Source: Prochlorococcus sp. MIT 0701 (lineage in GTDB: Bacteria > Cyanobacteriota > Cyanobacteriia > PCC-6307 > Cyanobiaceae). From it: a stretch of 64,000 bases of DNA. The notes under the pieces are model-generated. The model worked only from the letters and a program-made list of their open reading frames with translations, searched no databases and was not told the DNA's origin. The DNA lies in contig NZ_JNBA01000039.1 in NCBI RefSeq assembly GCF_000760295.1, positions 62,001 to 126,000 of the forward strand. The letters run 5' to 3'. This document shows, piece by piece, positions 7,980 to 17,836 of the stretch. Each line of letters starts with the position of its first letter. Positions within the stretch are counted from its first letter, which is position 1. Made by a program: the position numbers and the translations under genes.

Positions 7980-10490
7980 ATGCGGGTTCCTCTCTCCTGG
8001 CTGCAGGATCTAGTACAGCTGAATGAGACCGTCGAGATCCTCGCCGAAGGCCTATCGATGGCTGGATTTGAGATTGAGGCTATTGAGGATTTAGCTAGTC
8101 ATGCACAAGGCGTGGTCGTTGGCTTGGTGAAAGACCATCAACCCCACCCCAATGCCGACAAACTCAGTGTTTGTCAGGTGGATGTGGGGTCGGGCGAATG
8201 TCTTCAGATCGTCTGTGGGGCTCAAAATGTTCGGACTGGTATACACGTACCCGTTGCCATGGTTGGAGCAACCCTCCCAGCAGTCGGAATCAAGATCAAA
8301 GCCAGTCAACTTCGGGGGGTGCCAAGTCAAGGAATGATCTGCTCTCTAGCGGAATTGGGACTGGAATCAAATTGTGATGGAATAGCCATCCTTGAAGAGA
8401 TCGCTGAAAACGTTCCAAACCTCGGCCAGCCTGTAGGCCCTCTGTTCGGACTCGATGACACAGTGCTTGAGTTGGCAATCACAGCCAATCGCCCCGATGG
8501 AATGTCGATGGTTGGTATCGCAAGGGAAGTCGCTGCTTTAACAGGAGCAAGCCTGCAGCTCCCACAGCTTGATATGGCACCAATCCATAAGTCTTTTACG
8601 CCTGATTCCACCAGTTCTGTGTCCATGCTCAAGGGTGGTCTTTATGGCTTAACCGCCTTGGAGAATGTGGATGGTGGATTAACGTCGCCTGCCTGGATAA
8701 AGCAACGCTTGGAGCGTTCAGGATTGAAATCAGTGAATGGTGTTGTCGATATTACAAATCTGGTGATGTTGGAGCAAGGCCAGCCATTGCATGCATTTGA
8801 TATTGATGCACTCGAAATGATCACAGGTCAAACAGTTTCCGCAGAATGTTTTGGCCTTCGCCAAGCCAGAAATAATGAAGTTTTTAATGGCCTAGATGGA
8901 CATCAACTTGCACTCAACGAAAACTGCCAGATCGTTACTTGCCATCACATTCCTGTAGCGATTGCGGGTGTTATGGGTAGTGCTGAAAGCGGCGTGTCTG
9001 CAAAGACAAGACGTATATGGCTGGAATCTGCAATGTTTACCCCAACTGCCGTGAGAACTACGTGCCGAGCTCTTGGCTTGAGGACCGATGCAAGCAGTCG
9101 CTTTGAGAAAGGTTTGCCTATTGAAATGACTTTGGCATCAGCCCGTCGAGCTGTGACACTAATGGAGGAACATCTAGGTATTAAATCAAATGGATGTTGG
9201 GTATATGGTGAGCTCCTAAAAACTGCTGAGCCGGTAAAACTTCGCCGCAACGCTATCCATCGTCTACTCGGACCGGTAGCTGAAGAAGTAAGTAATGAGT
9301 TCCTACTAAGCAGCCTCGAAGGTGATCTGCTTAGTTCGAAAGCTGATGAGAATGATCATAGGTATCTAGAAGACGAGATTATCGAACGCTCGTTGCTAGC
9401 TCTCGGATGCGAGTTGGCTCCCTGCGAAGACGGCTGGTTGGTCACAGTTCCACCAACACGTCGGAGAGATCTTTCGCGAGAGGTTGATCTGATCGAAGAG
9501 GTTTCTCGGCTTGTTGGCTTTGACCGCTTTGAGGCCCATCTGCCAGACCCAATTGAGCCTGGTGGTTTGACGAATACACAAACAGCTGAACGCCTATTGA
9601 GGCAGATGTTGTCCGGAGCAGGTTTGCAGGAGGTCACAACTTTGTCGTTAGTAGGTGCGGACAATGATGAACCACAACGGATTGCAATTAGCAACCCTTT
9701 ACTGGCTGAGACCAGCCACCTGCGTACTAATCTTTGGGAGGAGCATCTACGCATTTGCCAACGTAATCTCCAGTCATCGCAGCCTGGTTGTTGGTTATAT
9801 GAAATAGGTAATGTCTATACACAAACTGGAGAGCAGATCAACCAACGTGCTGTTCTTGGTGGCGTGATCTGTGCAGAGCGAAGGTTTGAACGATGGAGTA
9901 CAAACGGGAAGATCAAGTCAATGACATATCACCAGGCACGCGGTCAGCTTGCCCAGGTATTTAAAGGGTTGAAATTGGACATTAACGACCTTCCCCTCAA
10001 GGACAATCCTTCACTTCATCCTGGACGTTCAGCTGAATTATTTGTCGAAGGTAAACTTCTTGGACATTTTGGTCAGCTTCATCCAGCACTGTCTGAGCGC
10101 CTTGATCTACCTGAAGCAACCTATCTATTCGCGTTGGACTTGCAGTACATCATCCAAGCTGCGACACGATCTAATCGATGGACCCCTATCTTCCGACCAT
10201 TTCCGACAGTTCCAGCAATGGAACTTGATTTAGCTGTGATCGTTTCAAGGGAGTGTAGCTGTTCAGATTTGATGCAAGCCATTCGAAAAGCTGGTAAACC
10301 TCTTCTAGAGCATGTTGAGCTTATTGATCGTTTTGAGGGTGGGCAGCTTGATCATGATTCTTGCAGTCAAGCGTTCAGGTTGCGTTATCGGAGTAAAGAC
10401 AGCACACTTAGTGAAGACAGGGTTAACCCGATTCACGAGAAGGTACGTCAAGCACTTGTAAAGCAATTTTCTGCAGAGCTCAGGAGCTAA
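7980..10490 (+). CDS. pheT: Phenylalanyl-tRNA synthetase beta subunit
   Basis: This is the large beta subunit of the alpha2-beta2 class II enzyme that charges tRNA-Phe; the alpha subunit (pheS) is not in this window. The 836-residue product has the family's full domain order: an N-terminal tRNA-binding OB fold (about 40-150), the B3/B4 editing region with HAFDIDAL, B5, the catalytic-like fold, and the C-terminal ferredoxin-fold anticodon-binding domain ([16 protein letters not shown] to the end). A central segment around residues 440-465 ([18 protein letters not shown]) looks like a short linker insertion. Its last 11 bases overlap the 3' end of the convergent rRNA methyltransferase gene. Confidence 0.97.
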   Translation: MRVPLSWLQDLVQLNETVEILAEGLSMAGFEIEAIEDLASHAQGVVVGLVKDHQPHPNADKLSVCQVDVGSGECLQIVCGAQNVRTGIHVPVAMVGATLPAVGIKIKASQLRGVPSQGMICSLAELGLESNCDGIAILEEIAENVPNLGQPVGPLFGLDDTVLELAITANRPDGMSMVGIAREVAALTGASLQLPQLDMAPIHKSFTPDSTSSVSMLKGGLYGLTALENVDGGLTSPAWIKQRLERSGLKSVNGVVDITNLVMLEQGQPLHAFDIDALEMITGQTVSAECFGLRQARNNEVFNGLDGHQLALNENCQIVTCHHIPVAIAGVMGSAESGVSAKTRRIWLESAMFTPTAVRTTCRALGLRTDASSRFEKGLPIEMTLASARRAVTLMEEHLGIKSNGCWVYGELLKTAEPVKLRRNAIHRLLGPVAEEVSNEFLLSSLEGDLLSSKADENDHRYLEDEIIERSLLALGCELAPCEDGWLVTVPPTRRRDLSREVDLIEEVSRLVGFDRFEAHLPDPIEPGGLTNTQTAERLLRQMLSGAGLQEVTTLSLVGADNDEPQRIAISNPLLAETSHLRTNLWEEHLRICQRNLQSSQPGCWLYEIGNVYTQTGEQINQRAVLGGVICAERRFERWSTNGKIKSMTYHQARGQLAQVFKGLKLDINDLPLKDNPSLHPGRSAELFVEGKLLGHFGQLHPALSERLDLPEATYLFALDLQYIIQAATRSNRWTPIFRPFPTVPAMELDLAVIVSRECSCSDLMQAIRKAGKPLLEHVELIDRFEGGQLDHDSCSQAFRLRYRSKDSTLSEDRVNPIHEKVRQALVKQFSAELRS

Positions 10491-11877
10491 TACGAATTAA
10501 CAGTGCCAGACACTCGATATGCATTGTTTGTGGGAAGAAATCAATTGGTTGTAATTGATCAATCTCATAGGGTCCATTTGGTGCTATCAATTGCTTGAGG
10601 TCACGAGCTAATGTGGCAGCGTCACAACTAAGATATGCCACTCTCTCAGGACGAACTATAAGGATTGTCTTAATCACCATTTGATCTAAACCTTTACGCG
10701 GTGGATCCAGAACTAAAACATCATGATGTCGAAGTGTTTTGGCTAGTAACAAGGAAACATCACCACACATGAACGAAGCATTGTTAAGATTATTCCGCAA
10801 GGCATTCTTATTTGCTTGAGCAATAGCTTCGGCATGTAGTTCAAGGCCTACTACTTGATAACCAGCTGCGGCTAAGGGAAGTGAAATTGTGCCAATTCCA
10901 CAATATGCATCAATTATTTTGATGTCCAATAAAGTAGTAGCCAACCAATCACGTAATTTCACGATTATCCGTTCTGCTTGAATAGTATTTACTTGAAAAA
11001 ATGTTGTGGTAGAAAGCAATAATGAGAGATCACAAAAATTCTCCTCAATTTCGAGATCACCAGCGAGTAATATAGTTTCTTGACCAAGGATAAGGTTGTT
11101 CCTCTGCCGTTGGATATTTAAAGTAATTCCTCTCACTTCAGGCCAGCGACGATACCAGTCATTGGCTTGTTGATGTAGGCCAGAGAGATCATTGGTACTA
11201 CTTACCAGTGTGATTAGAACTTGTCTTGTTTTTTGGCCAATACGAATGCCTAGATGCCGGAGTCCTTCGCCAGAAGATAGGTCTGAATCTGCTGGCCAAT
11301 CATGCTGTTGAAGATCATCTTTGATCAAAGCCAGATATTGATCGATACCTCGGTCCAGCACCGGACATCGATTGAGATCAATAATTTGGTGACTACCGCG
11401 TCGGTAATACCCCATAAGTAACTGTCCTTTTCTATTGCGATAAAGAGGAATTAAAGCTCTATTTCGATATCCAAGAGTTCTAGTATAATCATTCATTATT
11501 GGCTCTATTCTATGATCCAATTGACCTAAACGAAGAAGTGTTTCCCGCAGATGACTTTGCTTTAATAAACTCTGTTCTTGATCGTCAAGGTGTTGTATTG
11601 AGCAACCTCCACATTCATTAGCTATTTGGCATGGGGGGGATCTACGACCTGATACCGTCTCAATTGACTTAACCTTCTTGGCAAACAACTGGCTTCGATG
11701 TCGTTTCACAATCTCTATTTGTGCACGTTCTCCAGGTAGAAGGTCATTGACTATTACAACCCAATTATTCCATCTCGCCAGTCCATTACCATGACGATCT
11801 AAATCTATGCCTGTGATCTCAAACTTTTCCCCTGGTGATGGTGTTGTTGTTAAATTTGAGTTTGTAGAGTCTTTCAT
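10480..11877 (-). CDS. rlmD: 23S rRNA (uracil-5-)-methyltransferase, RlmD/RumA type
   Basis: This SAM-dependent enzyme is predicted to methylate carbon 5 of a uridine in 23S rRNA. The 465-residue product starts with a TRAM RNA-binding domain (about 15-75). It then has an iron-sulfur cluster motif with Cys83, Cys89 and Cys92 ([11 protein letters not shown]), the SAM fold ([15 protein letters not shown]), the LDPPRKGLD motif and a catalytic cysteine (Cys418) in [12 protein letters not shown]. The site specificity (RlmD, RlmC or TrmA-like) cannot be fixed from sequence alone. It overlaps pheT tail to tail by 11 bases. A long gene-free stretch lies upstream. Confidence 0.9.
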   Translation of the reverse strand: MKDSTNSNLTTTPSPGEKFEITGIDLDRHGNGLARWNNWVVIVNDLLPGERAQIEIVKRHRSQLFAKKVKSIETVSGRRSPPCQIANECGGCSIQHLDDQEQSLLKQSHLRETLLRLGQLDHRIEPIMNDYTRTLGYRNRALIPLYRNRKGQLLMGYYRRGSHQIIDLNRCPVLDRGIDQYLALIKDDLQQHDWPADSDLSSGEGLRHLGIRIGQKTRQVLITLVSSTNDLSGLHQQANDWYRRWPEVRGITLNIQRQRNNLILGQETILLAGDLEIEENFCDLSLLLSTTTFFQVNTIQAERIIVKLRDWLATTLLDIKIIDAYCGIGTISLPLAAAGYQVVGLELHAEAIAQANKNALRNNLNNASFMCGDVSLLLAKTLRHHDVLVLDPPRKGLDQMVIKTILIVRPERVAYLSCDAATLARDLKQLIAPNGPYEIDQLQPIDFFPQTMHIECLALLIRISS

Positions 11878-12470
11878 ACCAAGTCATCACATGGATTAGC
11901 CATGACAACAGAATCAACACTGTTAATCAATAAATTGTAAACATCCAGATGTGTGGTATTCGATTGAGAAAACATAATCCTAGTCACATCCAGCAGACTT
12001 TCAAGTGTTCGGATGCTGATCCATTATAGATTACTTATAGTTTGCTCCATGATGATGAGTCTAGCCTCTAATTCAGCAAATTGACCAAATAGCAAGGAAA
12101 TTATTTAGGACTCCACTCTTAGGCTTACTATCAATAATCATTATAGAAAAACTGACACTTCACAATTAAGAGTTATTTTTAGCCAAGTGTATGGCATGGA
12201 AATAATGGATTTCATAAAGACAGTTCACGATCTAAATTTAGATTTTCTTTTTGAGCATATCGCCACTTGCTGGACAGTTCAGGTTAGAAAAAATCATTCT
12301 AGATCGGGTATGGCAATCCACTGAATAGGGCATGCAATCTTGAGGACGAGATGAATAGATCTGACCATTCCTACCAAAAGCTTTTCTTAGTAGCCTCATA
12401 TGAGACCTAGTGCAAGTCTTGCGATAAGTCCATAGAGAGAATATTGGACCACGAACATTGTCTCGGCTAT

Positions 12471-12492
12471 CTACTATGAGACGCTATAGTAG
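12471..12492. other. 7-bp hairpin
   Basis: CTACTAT (12471-12477) pairs with ATAGTAG (12486-12492) across an 8-base loop. No T-tract follows, so it is not an obvious terminator. Confidence 0.3.
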
Positions 12493-12532
12493 TCTATCCT
12501 CAAGTCTAATATGAACAGAATGAGCCGTGAAG

Positions 12533-12564
12533 CCTTCGAGCCTTCGAGCCTTTGAGCATTTGAG
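12533..12564 (+). repeat. Four-copy 8-bp tandem repeat
   Basis: Four adjacent octamers read CCTTCGAG, CCTTCGAG, CCTTTGAG and CATTTGAG. The copies drift by one base at a time. The repeat is in non-coding sequence and has no obvious partner; slippage could change its copy number. Confidence 0.75.
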
Positions 12565-12859
12565 CCCTGGAAGAGCCCATCCTGTTCCCCGATCGTTGCA
12601 TATTTAGCTTCCTTGAGCCCACATACCCCTATGAGCGGGAGTGGAATAGATCAAAACCTGCGTACCTGTGTAAAATGCAGTTACGCAGACCGGTTAAGCC
12701 TTTTGTTAACAAGGATTCTGATTAATAGATTTACTTATGGACGGAGCATGGACCGCAGTTGGGCTCTCCTTAAGGACAAGAAAATAGTTTTTTTCAATAA
12801 TCACGGATTACGGGTGAAGGTTGTTTTGCGATAGCTGAATCTGAGGATATTAAATCTCT

Positions 12860-12873
12860 TGCTGTTAACAGCA
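12860..12873. repeat. Perfect 14-bp palindrome
   Basis: TGCTGTTAACAGCA is its own reverse complement. It lies in the long non-coding region and could be a protein-binding site or simply chance. Confidence 0.5.
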
Positions 12874-13146
12874 CCTATAACCGTTATTTCGCCTATCAAG
12901 TATCAGATGAGTCTTGCTTATAGTCCAATGATGAGTCGCAGAGCATACTGTTAATAACCAATTAGCGGAAATATTAATGCCATTCCTGGACCTTCCAAGA
13001 TTTTCTCGTAGTGACTCTCCTTCCTATTCTTGCCCTCGTTACTTGATCTCAGCGGGACACCTAAAAGCTGTTCCATGTATATCTACAATGTATTTCTCAA
13101 TTCTCATCAATAGACCACGCATGAGTCGCTCATTGGATTAGTGAGA

Positions 13147-14214
13147 CTAGCTAGTTTTTTCACGGTAGAGCTCTTTAAGTAATTGATATGCTTCATTAAG
13201 CCTTCTCATCCCCTCTGTTGAACCTCCTGCGTCCGGATGGATGGTTATAGCCTGTATTTTGTAGGCATCCCGAATGGTAGAAAGTGTCATTGGTGCACCA
13301 GCATGAGATGGGAGCTTGAGTAGTTTGAGTGCTCCATGAAGTGTCATGGTTGATTCAAGTGTTTGGAAAGAGGTGACCTGGCGACTTCGTTTAAAGCGAT
13401 TCACAAATCTGCGGATCAATGTGGGCATTCGCTCTGAAAGGCTTTTGCAGGCAAAAGGATCTTCCAAAATTCCAGCGACCACCATCACAAGCTCAAAAGT
13501 TGCCGGTTTAACCTTCCAACTTGAACAGAGTTCCGTCATTAGTCGATTTGCGGCACTCCATGTGAACGGCCGATCTTCAGTACCATCGACATGAAGCCAT
13601 ATGTCCCTCGCTAACCAGATCATTGCTGCTTCAACGACTGTCTCTCCTGGTGGATTGCCGTAAAGTGAAATCCAGTGTCTATTTGCGGCATTAAGACTTT
13701 CAATCACATCAGTTTCAGCAACTGTTGTAACTAAGGGCATGTCCCTCGAACTATGACCGGGTTTGTTATTGCCAAGACTTTCTCGAAGATTATCCGTTCG
13801 TTTACGCACAAAACCTGGCAAATCAATCCCAACTGAATTTGATGTCTTAACTTCATCACTATTTTTTACTTTGTTTTCCTCTGTCTTTAAGCCAGGCTCA
13901 CCCCTATCATTCGATCCCCGCCCTATTAATACCAGTGCTTTTGTCTCATTGTATTCGGGCGTTAAGTTTCTAGACAAGGATCCACTCTGATCATTGTCGA
14001 GTGGATGTGAGTCATTTATTTGGAATATCCCATCACCCTGTTGATCATCTTCACCATTATCTTCAGGGGTAAACAGTTCTTCAAGTAAACGTGCTAAAAG
14101 ATCACCTCGTGCTCTTAACCCCCATTCCCGTTTAAGTTCATCGAGTCTTGCGATCAGATGATTTGGCAGTTCAACGGTAATCCGTCGTCTCGAATTTTCT
14201 TCGGACGCTTTCAC
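13147..14214 (-). CDS. Ribbon-helix-helix protein with C-terminal J-like domain
   Basis: This 355-residue protein joins two unlike domains. Residues about 10-50 (RRRITVELPNHLIARLDELK and onward) look like a ribbon-helix-helix DNA-binding domain: a beta strand followed by two helices. A low-complexity, charged linker (about 55-160) precedes a helical middle domain (about 165-285). The last 66 residues look like a J domain, with HPD at 326-328 in ITIHPDAGGSTEG and a closing helix (RRLNEAYQLLKEL). HPD is the DnaK-stimulating tripeptide of J proteins, but the surrounding helices are shorter than in classical DnaJ. A role linking DNA binding to Hsp70 is inference. It lies 25 bases downstream of the DUF3370 gene on the same strand. 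Confidence 0.7.
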   Translation of the reverse strand: MKASEENSRRRITVELPNHLIARLDELKREWGLRARGDLLARLLEELFTPEDNGEDDQQGDGIFQINDSHPLDNDQSGSLSRNLTPEYNETKALVLIGRGSNDRGEPGLKTEENKVKNSDEVKTSNSVGIDLPGFVRKRTDNLRESLGNNKPGHSSRDMPLVTTVAETDVIESLNAANRHWISLYGNPPGETVVEAAMIWLARDIWLHVDGTEDRPFTWSAANRLMTELCSSWKVKPATFELVMVVAGILEDPFACKSLSERMPTLIRRFVNRFKRSRQVTSFQTLESTMTLHGALKLLKLPSHAGAPMTLSTIRDAYKIQAITIHPDAGGSTEGMRRLNEAYQLLKELYREKTS

Positions 14215-14239
14215 TTGAAACCGAACAACTGTAGGTAGC

Positions 14240-15967
14240 CTATCGGTTTTGCAGTTGACGCAACCATTGCTGTTGTGCCTTTATGGCTTCGTTGTAGTGT
14301 TTTCTTAGGCTTGAATTGACTCTTTGCGGATCGATAATTGCTGCTGGCATAACATTATTTCTACTAGGACTAGAAATGAGTACTGGTGGGATGTTGACCG
14401 GAGAATTGTGAGTAATTGATTCAGTCGGTAACAGTTGCCTCTTGTATATGATCGAGTCATATTTATCATGATTTCTATGCTTAGACGAATTCTTATTCAT
14501 TTGAACGACTTTTGCTTTGACTATAGGCTTAGGTGTTAATGGTTTAGCTTGGTAATTCTTCGTTATTGTATCTGGCTGCTTTGATTGTTTCACTTTTTCA
14601 TGATTTTTTATAGCCTGTTTATACTGCTCAACTGGAACAACACTTAGAAGATGTCCAGGTGTATTATCTGCGGGATAGACTAAACTAATAGTAACTGGAT
14701 TATCACTTTTCGTTGTCAGGTTTAGCTCTGATATAGGAAGACTTTGTCCTGAGCGTAGTCCTACATGAACTTCTTTATATTCATCATCAATCTTAATTCC
14801 AATTGAGCCTCGAAATGCCGTGAAGGGTTTCTTTTTGTCGGTTGCTGCAGGGTGGCTTAAAACTAATTGATGTGCGCCTGAGCCTTTAAGATTAAGGGTA
14901 ATATCAAAACGTACCCCGTAAGTACCTACATTATTTACGGCTGAATCAATCATCCGAGTTTTCAGAGAGTTGACCTGTATCTCTCTTGTACCAAAATGAT
15001 GTTTACGAGTACTGGTAAGCGGAACATGAAGAGCGCCATGCTTAAGGTCATGATTTAGCTTGGCGGTATAGTGATCACCAATTGCTACTCCTGCAACCCT
15101 CGAAAAGACCTTGCCCGTTTCAATTTCACTAATTCTATTGAGATAAGTACGGCCGGGTGCCAATCGCCCGGAATTAAGAATAGCGATCAGATCTTTTTCT
15201 GATGTGGCTCCCTCTGCAGCAACCACAGCTAGTTGAAAAGGTCCGTTGCTAGTACCACTAAGTAGTCCGTTGGCAATACCTCTTGCAGGTATTTGAGTTG
15301 TGAATACAAGTTTTTTAGTGTGAGGTGGAATGACAATATTATCTTCTAACTTTCTGTCCAATTTACCTCTCAGCATCTGTACAGCTGTTGCATCTCCCGG
15401 GCCTGTATTCCATGGACGCGGCCCCAGCGGCTTTACACCCATTAGTTTATTCGAATGGTAAGGAGCCTCAAAACTGTTTTTAACTGAACCTCGATCAAAT
15501 TTAAGTTCGATTGATGAATCTGTTGGATTGTTTGCAATTGCTGCGATAGTAAGCAATCCACGGTGTCGGATGTTACCAAGCTTACGACTGTCGCGAGGAT
15601 AATACTTATGATGAATATGAATCCCGAACTTGCCGTCAAAGGTAAATTCTGCATTTCTTAATTGTTGACCTGTATGGACGACTACTGCCGAACCTGGAGC
15701 TGTATTAACTAGTATTCCTGTGCCAACAACTGTTTCTGGCTGGTTGGAGTGGAGAACAGGAACTTTGTTAAAGCTTCCATTGAGAGGTCGTGCTGACTGA
15801 CCAGCCATTAAAGGCACATAGGACCAGGAAGGTTTTGCGAAAGCAATCTCACAGGTAAAAGCTGAGAGACTTAATGAGACTAGTAATGGGATTTTCAGTG
15901 ACACCTTTAAATCGGATGGATTTGTTAAGTTGAGCAGCCTGCTCCTAGAGCAACTCGGGCAATTCAA
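14240..15967 (-). CDS. DUF3370 family exported protein
   Basis: This 575-residue cyanobacterial protein of unknown function has a hydrophobic signal-like segment at about residues 24-44 (KIPLLVSLSLSAFTCEIAFA). The DUF3370 body follows, with PVLHSNQPETVVGTGIL near the N-terminus. Because the signal is internal, a GTG at 15904 (residue 22) is a more natural start; the longer ATG form is listed. The C-terminal 110 or so residues are rich in Lys, Pro and Asn with low complexity, and end in a coiled-coil-like YNEAIKAQQQWLRQL. Probably periplasmic or outer-membrane associated, by its signal. Just downstream on the same strand is the RHH/J-domain gene. Confidence 0.7.
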   Translation of the reverse strand: MNCPSCSRSRLLNLTNPSDLKVSLKIPLLVSLSLSAFTCEIAFAKPSWSYVPLMAGQSARPLNGSFNKVPVLHSNQPETVVGTGILVNTAPGSAVVVHTGQQLRNAEFTFDGKFGIHIHHKYYPRDSRKLGNIRHRGLLTIAAIANNPTDSSIELKFDRGSVKNSFEAPYHSNKLMGVKPLGPRPWNTGPGDATAVQMLRGKLDRKLEDNIVIPPHTKKLVFTTQIPARGIANGLLSGTSNGPFQLAVVAAEGATSEKDLIAILNSGRLAPGRTYLNRISEIETGKVFSRVAGVAIGDHYTAKLNHDLKHGALHVPLTSTRKHHFGTREIQVNSLKTRMIDSAVNNVGTYGVRFDITLNLKGSGAHQLVLSHPAATDKKKPFTAFRGSIGIKIDDEYKEVHVGLRSGQSLPISELNLTTKSDNPVTISLVYPADNTPGHLLSVVPVEQYKQAIKNHEKVKQSKQPDTITKNYQAKPLTPKPIVKAKVVQMNKNSSKHRNHDKYDSIIYKRQLLPTESITHNSPVNIPPVLISSPSRNNVMPAAIIDPQRVNSSLRKHYNEAIKAQQQWLRQLQNR

Positions 15968-16057
15968 ACCTAGTCACACGAGCCCAAACCGCCAAGAAAG
16001 ACAAAATACGCACTCTTGGCAGAATTTCGCGAAGATTCACCCACCTGTAGGAACGGC

Positions 16058-16243
16058 ATGTTCTCTCCCTTCTGTCTCACCTCAAATGTTGACTCGGCAG
16101 ACCGTCGCCGTCACTATCAGAACAGGAAGCTTGAAATGCTTCTTTTCCTCCGTGATGGTCTCGAGCGTCGTCTGTCTGCAGTGAAAGCCGCTATAGAGAC
16201 CTTGGAGGAACAGATCCAAAGGGATCAACAGCCGGCTACCTGA
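16058..16243 (+). CDS. Small conserved picocyanobacterial protein
   Basis: This 61-residue protein begins MFSPFCLTSNVDSADRRRH and ends in a predicted amphipathic helix (LRDGLERRLSAVKAAIETLE) that could form a coiled coil. The ATG at 16058 has AGGA seven bases upstream and is preferred over a TTG at 16016 in the same frame. I believe similar small proteins with the RKLEML.FLRDGLERRL pattern occur in marine picocyanobacteria, but this is from memory. No function is known. Its last eight bases overlap the 3' end of the convergent sigma-factor gene. Confidence 0.65.
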   Translation: MFSPFCLTSNVDSADRRRHYQNRKLEMLLFLRDGLERRLSAVKAAIETLEEQIQRDQQPAT

Positions 16244-16904
16244 GAGTGGAAACAGCGTCAGGAGACAACTCAGCGCAATTCACAGCCAGTCGACGAAGGG
16301 CTCGCTTCACTCGTCTTTGTACGGTCATGCAGCTCATGCCTAGGTGACTGGCTGTACTGCGTAGGCTTTCTCCTCTGAGTACGACGTGATCAATCACCGC
16401 AAACTCTTGGCAATCGAGCTTCTCTAGAGCATTCATAAGCATTTGATTACGTTCCTTGCCGACCAGTTCACTCCACTGATCTTTATCAGCTGTTATCAAC
16501 TGATGATCGAGAGGGTACCAGCGGCCTTTCTGCTTGTAGCTCTCTATGGCTGTTCTATCGAAAGCATTGAGCTTTTCAGAAAAACTGGCACTGTCCATCC
16601 AGGTTGAATCTCTGAGAAGTGCTTGAGCTCGTTCCTCTAGTCTCCTAGGTATTTTCACTGGTCCTATGCTATCCCTGAGGTAGTGAAGGATGGCACCGCG
16701 TATATGCGGTTTTGCAAAGGCCGTAAATGGTACTGACTTGCTACTTTGAAAATATTGTGCTGCTCGGATAAGGCCTAACATTCCGACCTGAGTGAGGTCC
16801 TCTTTGTCCTGTCCAGTACGACAAGCGTAGTGAAGCGCTATTGGCCTAACGAGTTGCAGATGTTCTTCGATCTGCTTATTTCGACGTTTCAGTTTGTCAT
16901 TCAT
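16236..16904 (-). CDS. Group 3 alternative RNA polymerase sigma factor (SigF-like)
   Basis: This 222-residue protein directs RNA polymerase to a subset of promoters. Region 2 is seen at about 15-85 (DKEDLTQVGMLGLIRAAQYF, then PFTAFAKPHIRGAILHYLRD). Region 3 traces follow (VKIPRRLEERAQ). A region 4 helix-turn-helix lies at the C-terminus (LRSTASHLGMSCMTVQRRVK). Region 1 is absent, which with the SigF/SigB/SigG-like wording of region 2 points to a group 3 factor. No anti-sigma gene is adjacent. The regulon cannot be read from here. It overlaps the small 61-residue gene tail to tail. Confidence 0.88.
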   Translation of the reverse strand: MNDKLKRRNKQIEEHLQLVRPIALHYACRTGQDKEDLTQVGMLGLIRAAQYFQSSKSVPFTAFAKPHIRGAILHYLRDSIGPVKIPRRLEERAQALLRDSTWMDSASFSEKLNAFDRTAIESYKQKGRWYPLDHQLITADKDQWSELVGKERNQMLMNALEKLDCQEFAVIDHVVLRGESLRSTASHLGMSCMTVQRRVKRALRRLAVNCAELSPDAVSTLR

Positions 16905-16990
16905 GCTTGGAAGGAAGTGAAATGCGGTCGCTTACCGATCGCCTGTCCCTCTAGCGATCCATGTAATTGCCCTGCAGCACAACCGTAAAA

Positions 16991-17836
16991 TCACTGAATC
17001 GTCTTAACCACGCCTTCTAGCAAGGCCTCAGGCCCATGACGATTAAGCCAGTCCAGATCAGACGTTTCTGTGGATAGAAGGTAACCAGCGAATCCAAGAG
17101 CATTGATGCTGAAACCTGCGATTCCCTCTCGACTTCGAAGAATCAGTGCGATCCATTCCTTAGTGAGGAGCAAATTGTATGGTTGTCTTGGATGTTGACT
17201 CTCTGTCGGATTACCAAGCCCAATCTGCTTGCAAAGTGTTAGGTAAGCCTGATAATGAATTTCTGGTTTACCATTATGTGTTCTAGCTTTTGCGGCGCAG
17301 CATTGAGTGAGTGGACTGTTTTCCCTAGGTGAAGCCTCCAACAATGATTGAAACCATTCCTCTCGAGGACAACTGAGATCGTCATCGCTTCGTCTTAGAA
17401 ATTGCAAGTGTCTGTGAGGTTGGCTCGCTCCAGCCGCTGGAGAACTATTAAAAAACCAAAGCCCATTTGTGTCCTGATCGACACTTAGCAGTGCCTCCCA
17501 GTCATGACAACTCAGCCAACCATGTTGAGGGGCCCATTCACGTGTGATCAGCAACATGTGACCCTGTTGAACGGGGTATTTGTTGAGAATTAGCACATGT
17601 TTCATGCCAATTTGACTAACCTCCAATCTTGGGTCCCAAGGCAAAAACGGGTTAGGTTTCGGTCCTCTGGCTACGAGATGAGAAGGCGGTGGACCTATTA
17701 GCTTGCGCAGTTCAAAGGGCTCTCCTTGTCGTGCTGGAATTCTGGTGAGCTCTGTGCTTAGAGGTACCAGTGCACCATTTAATTGTGCTGCAGTGCTGCG
17801 TTCGAGCGCCTGATCCCAGTAATGCTCAATTGCCAC
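16991..17836 (-). CDS. apa2: ATP adenylyltransferase (Ap4A phosphorylase)
   Basis: This enzyme splits diadenosine tetraphosphate with phosphate to ATP and ADP. The 281-residue product fits the family: an N-terminal ATP_transf domain with NPFLPWDPRLEV and HVLILNKYPVQQGHMLLITR, the HIT-like catalytic run SQPHRHLQFL, and a C-terminal domain (YNLLLTKEWIALILRSREGI). Its start overlaps the 3' end of the SpoIID-like gene by 11 bases, so the two are likely translated from one message. Confidence 0.92.
   Translation of the reverse strand: MAIEHYWDQALERSTAAQLNGALVPLSTELTRIPARQGEPFELRKLIGPPPSHLVARGPKPNPFLPWDPRLEVSQIGMKHVLILNKYPVQQGHMLLITREWAPQHGWLSCHDWEALLSVDQDTNGLWFFNSSPAAGASQPHRHLQFLRRSDDDLSCPREEWFQSLLEASPRENSPLTQCCAAKARTHNGKPEIHYQAYLTLCKQIGLGNPTESQHPRQPYNLLLTKEWIALILRSREGIAGFSINALGFAGYLLSTETSDLDWLNRHGPEALLEGVVKTIQ

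Larger units (their letters stand above)
11878..13146. other. Long A+T-rich region without a convincing gene
   Basis: About 1.27 kb between the 5' end of rlmD and the 3' end of the RHH/J-domain gene. One 73-codon frame (12613-12834, plus) is open, but its product resembles no family I know and looks like chance. The stretch holds a short tandem repeat (12533-12564), a 7-bp hairpin (12471-12492) and a 14-bp palindrome (12860-12873). No tRNA or clear terminator was found. It may be decayed sequence or hold unannotated small RNAs. Confidence 0.6.

Noticed and set aside
12613..12834. 73-codon frame on the plus strand in the long spacer
   Set aside because: The predicted peptide has no recognisable family or clear ribosome-binding site, and the surrounding sequence is A+T-rich and full of stops in other frames; most likely chance.
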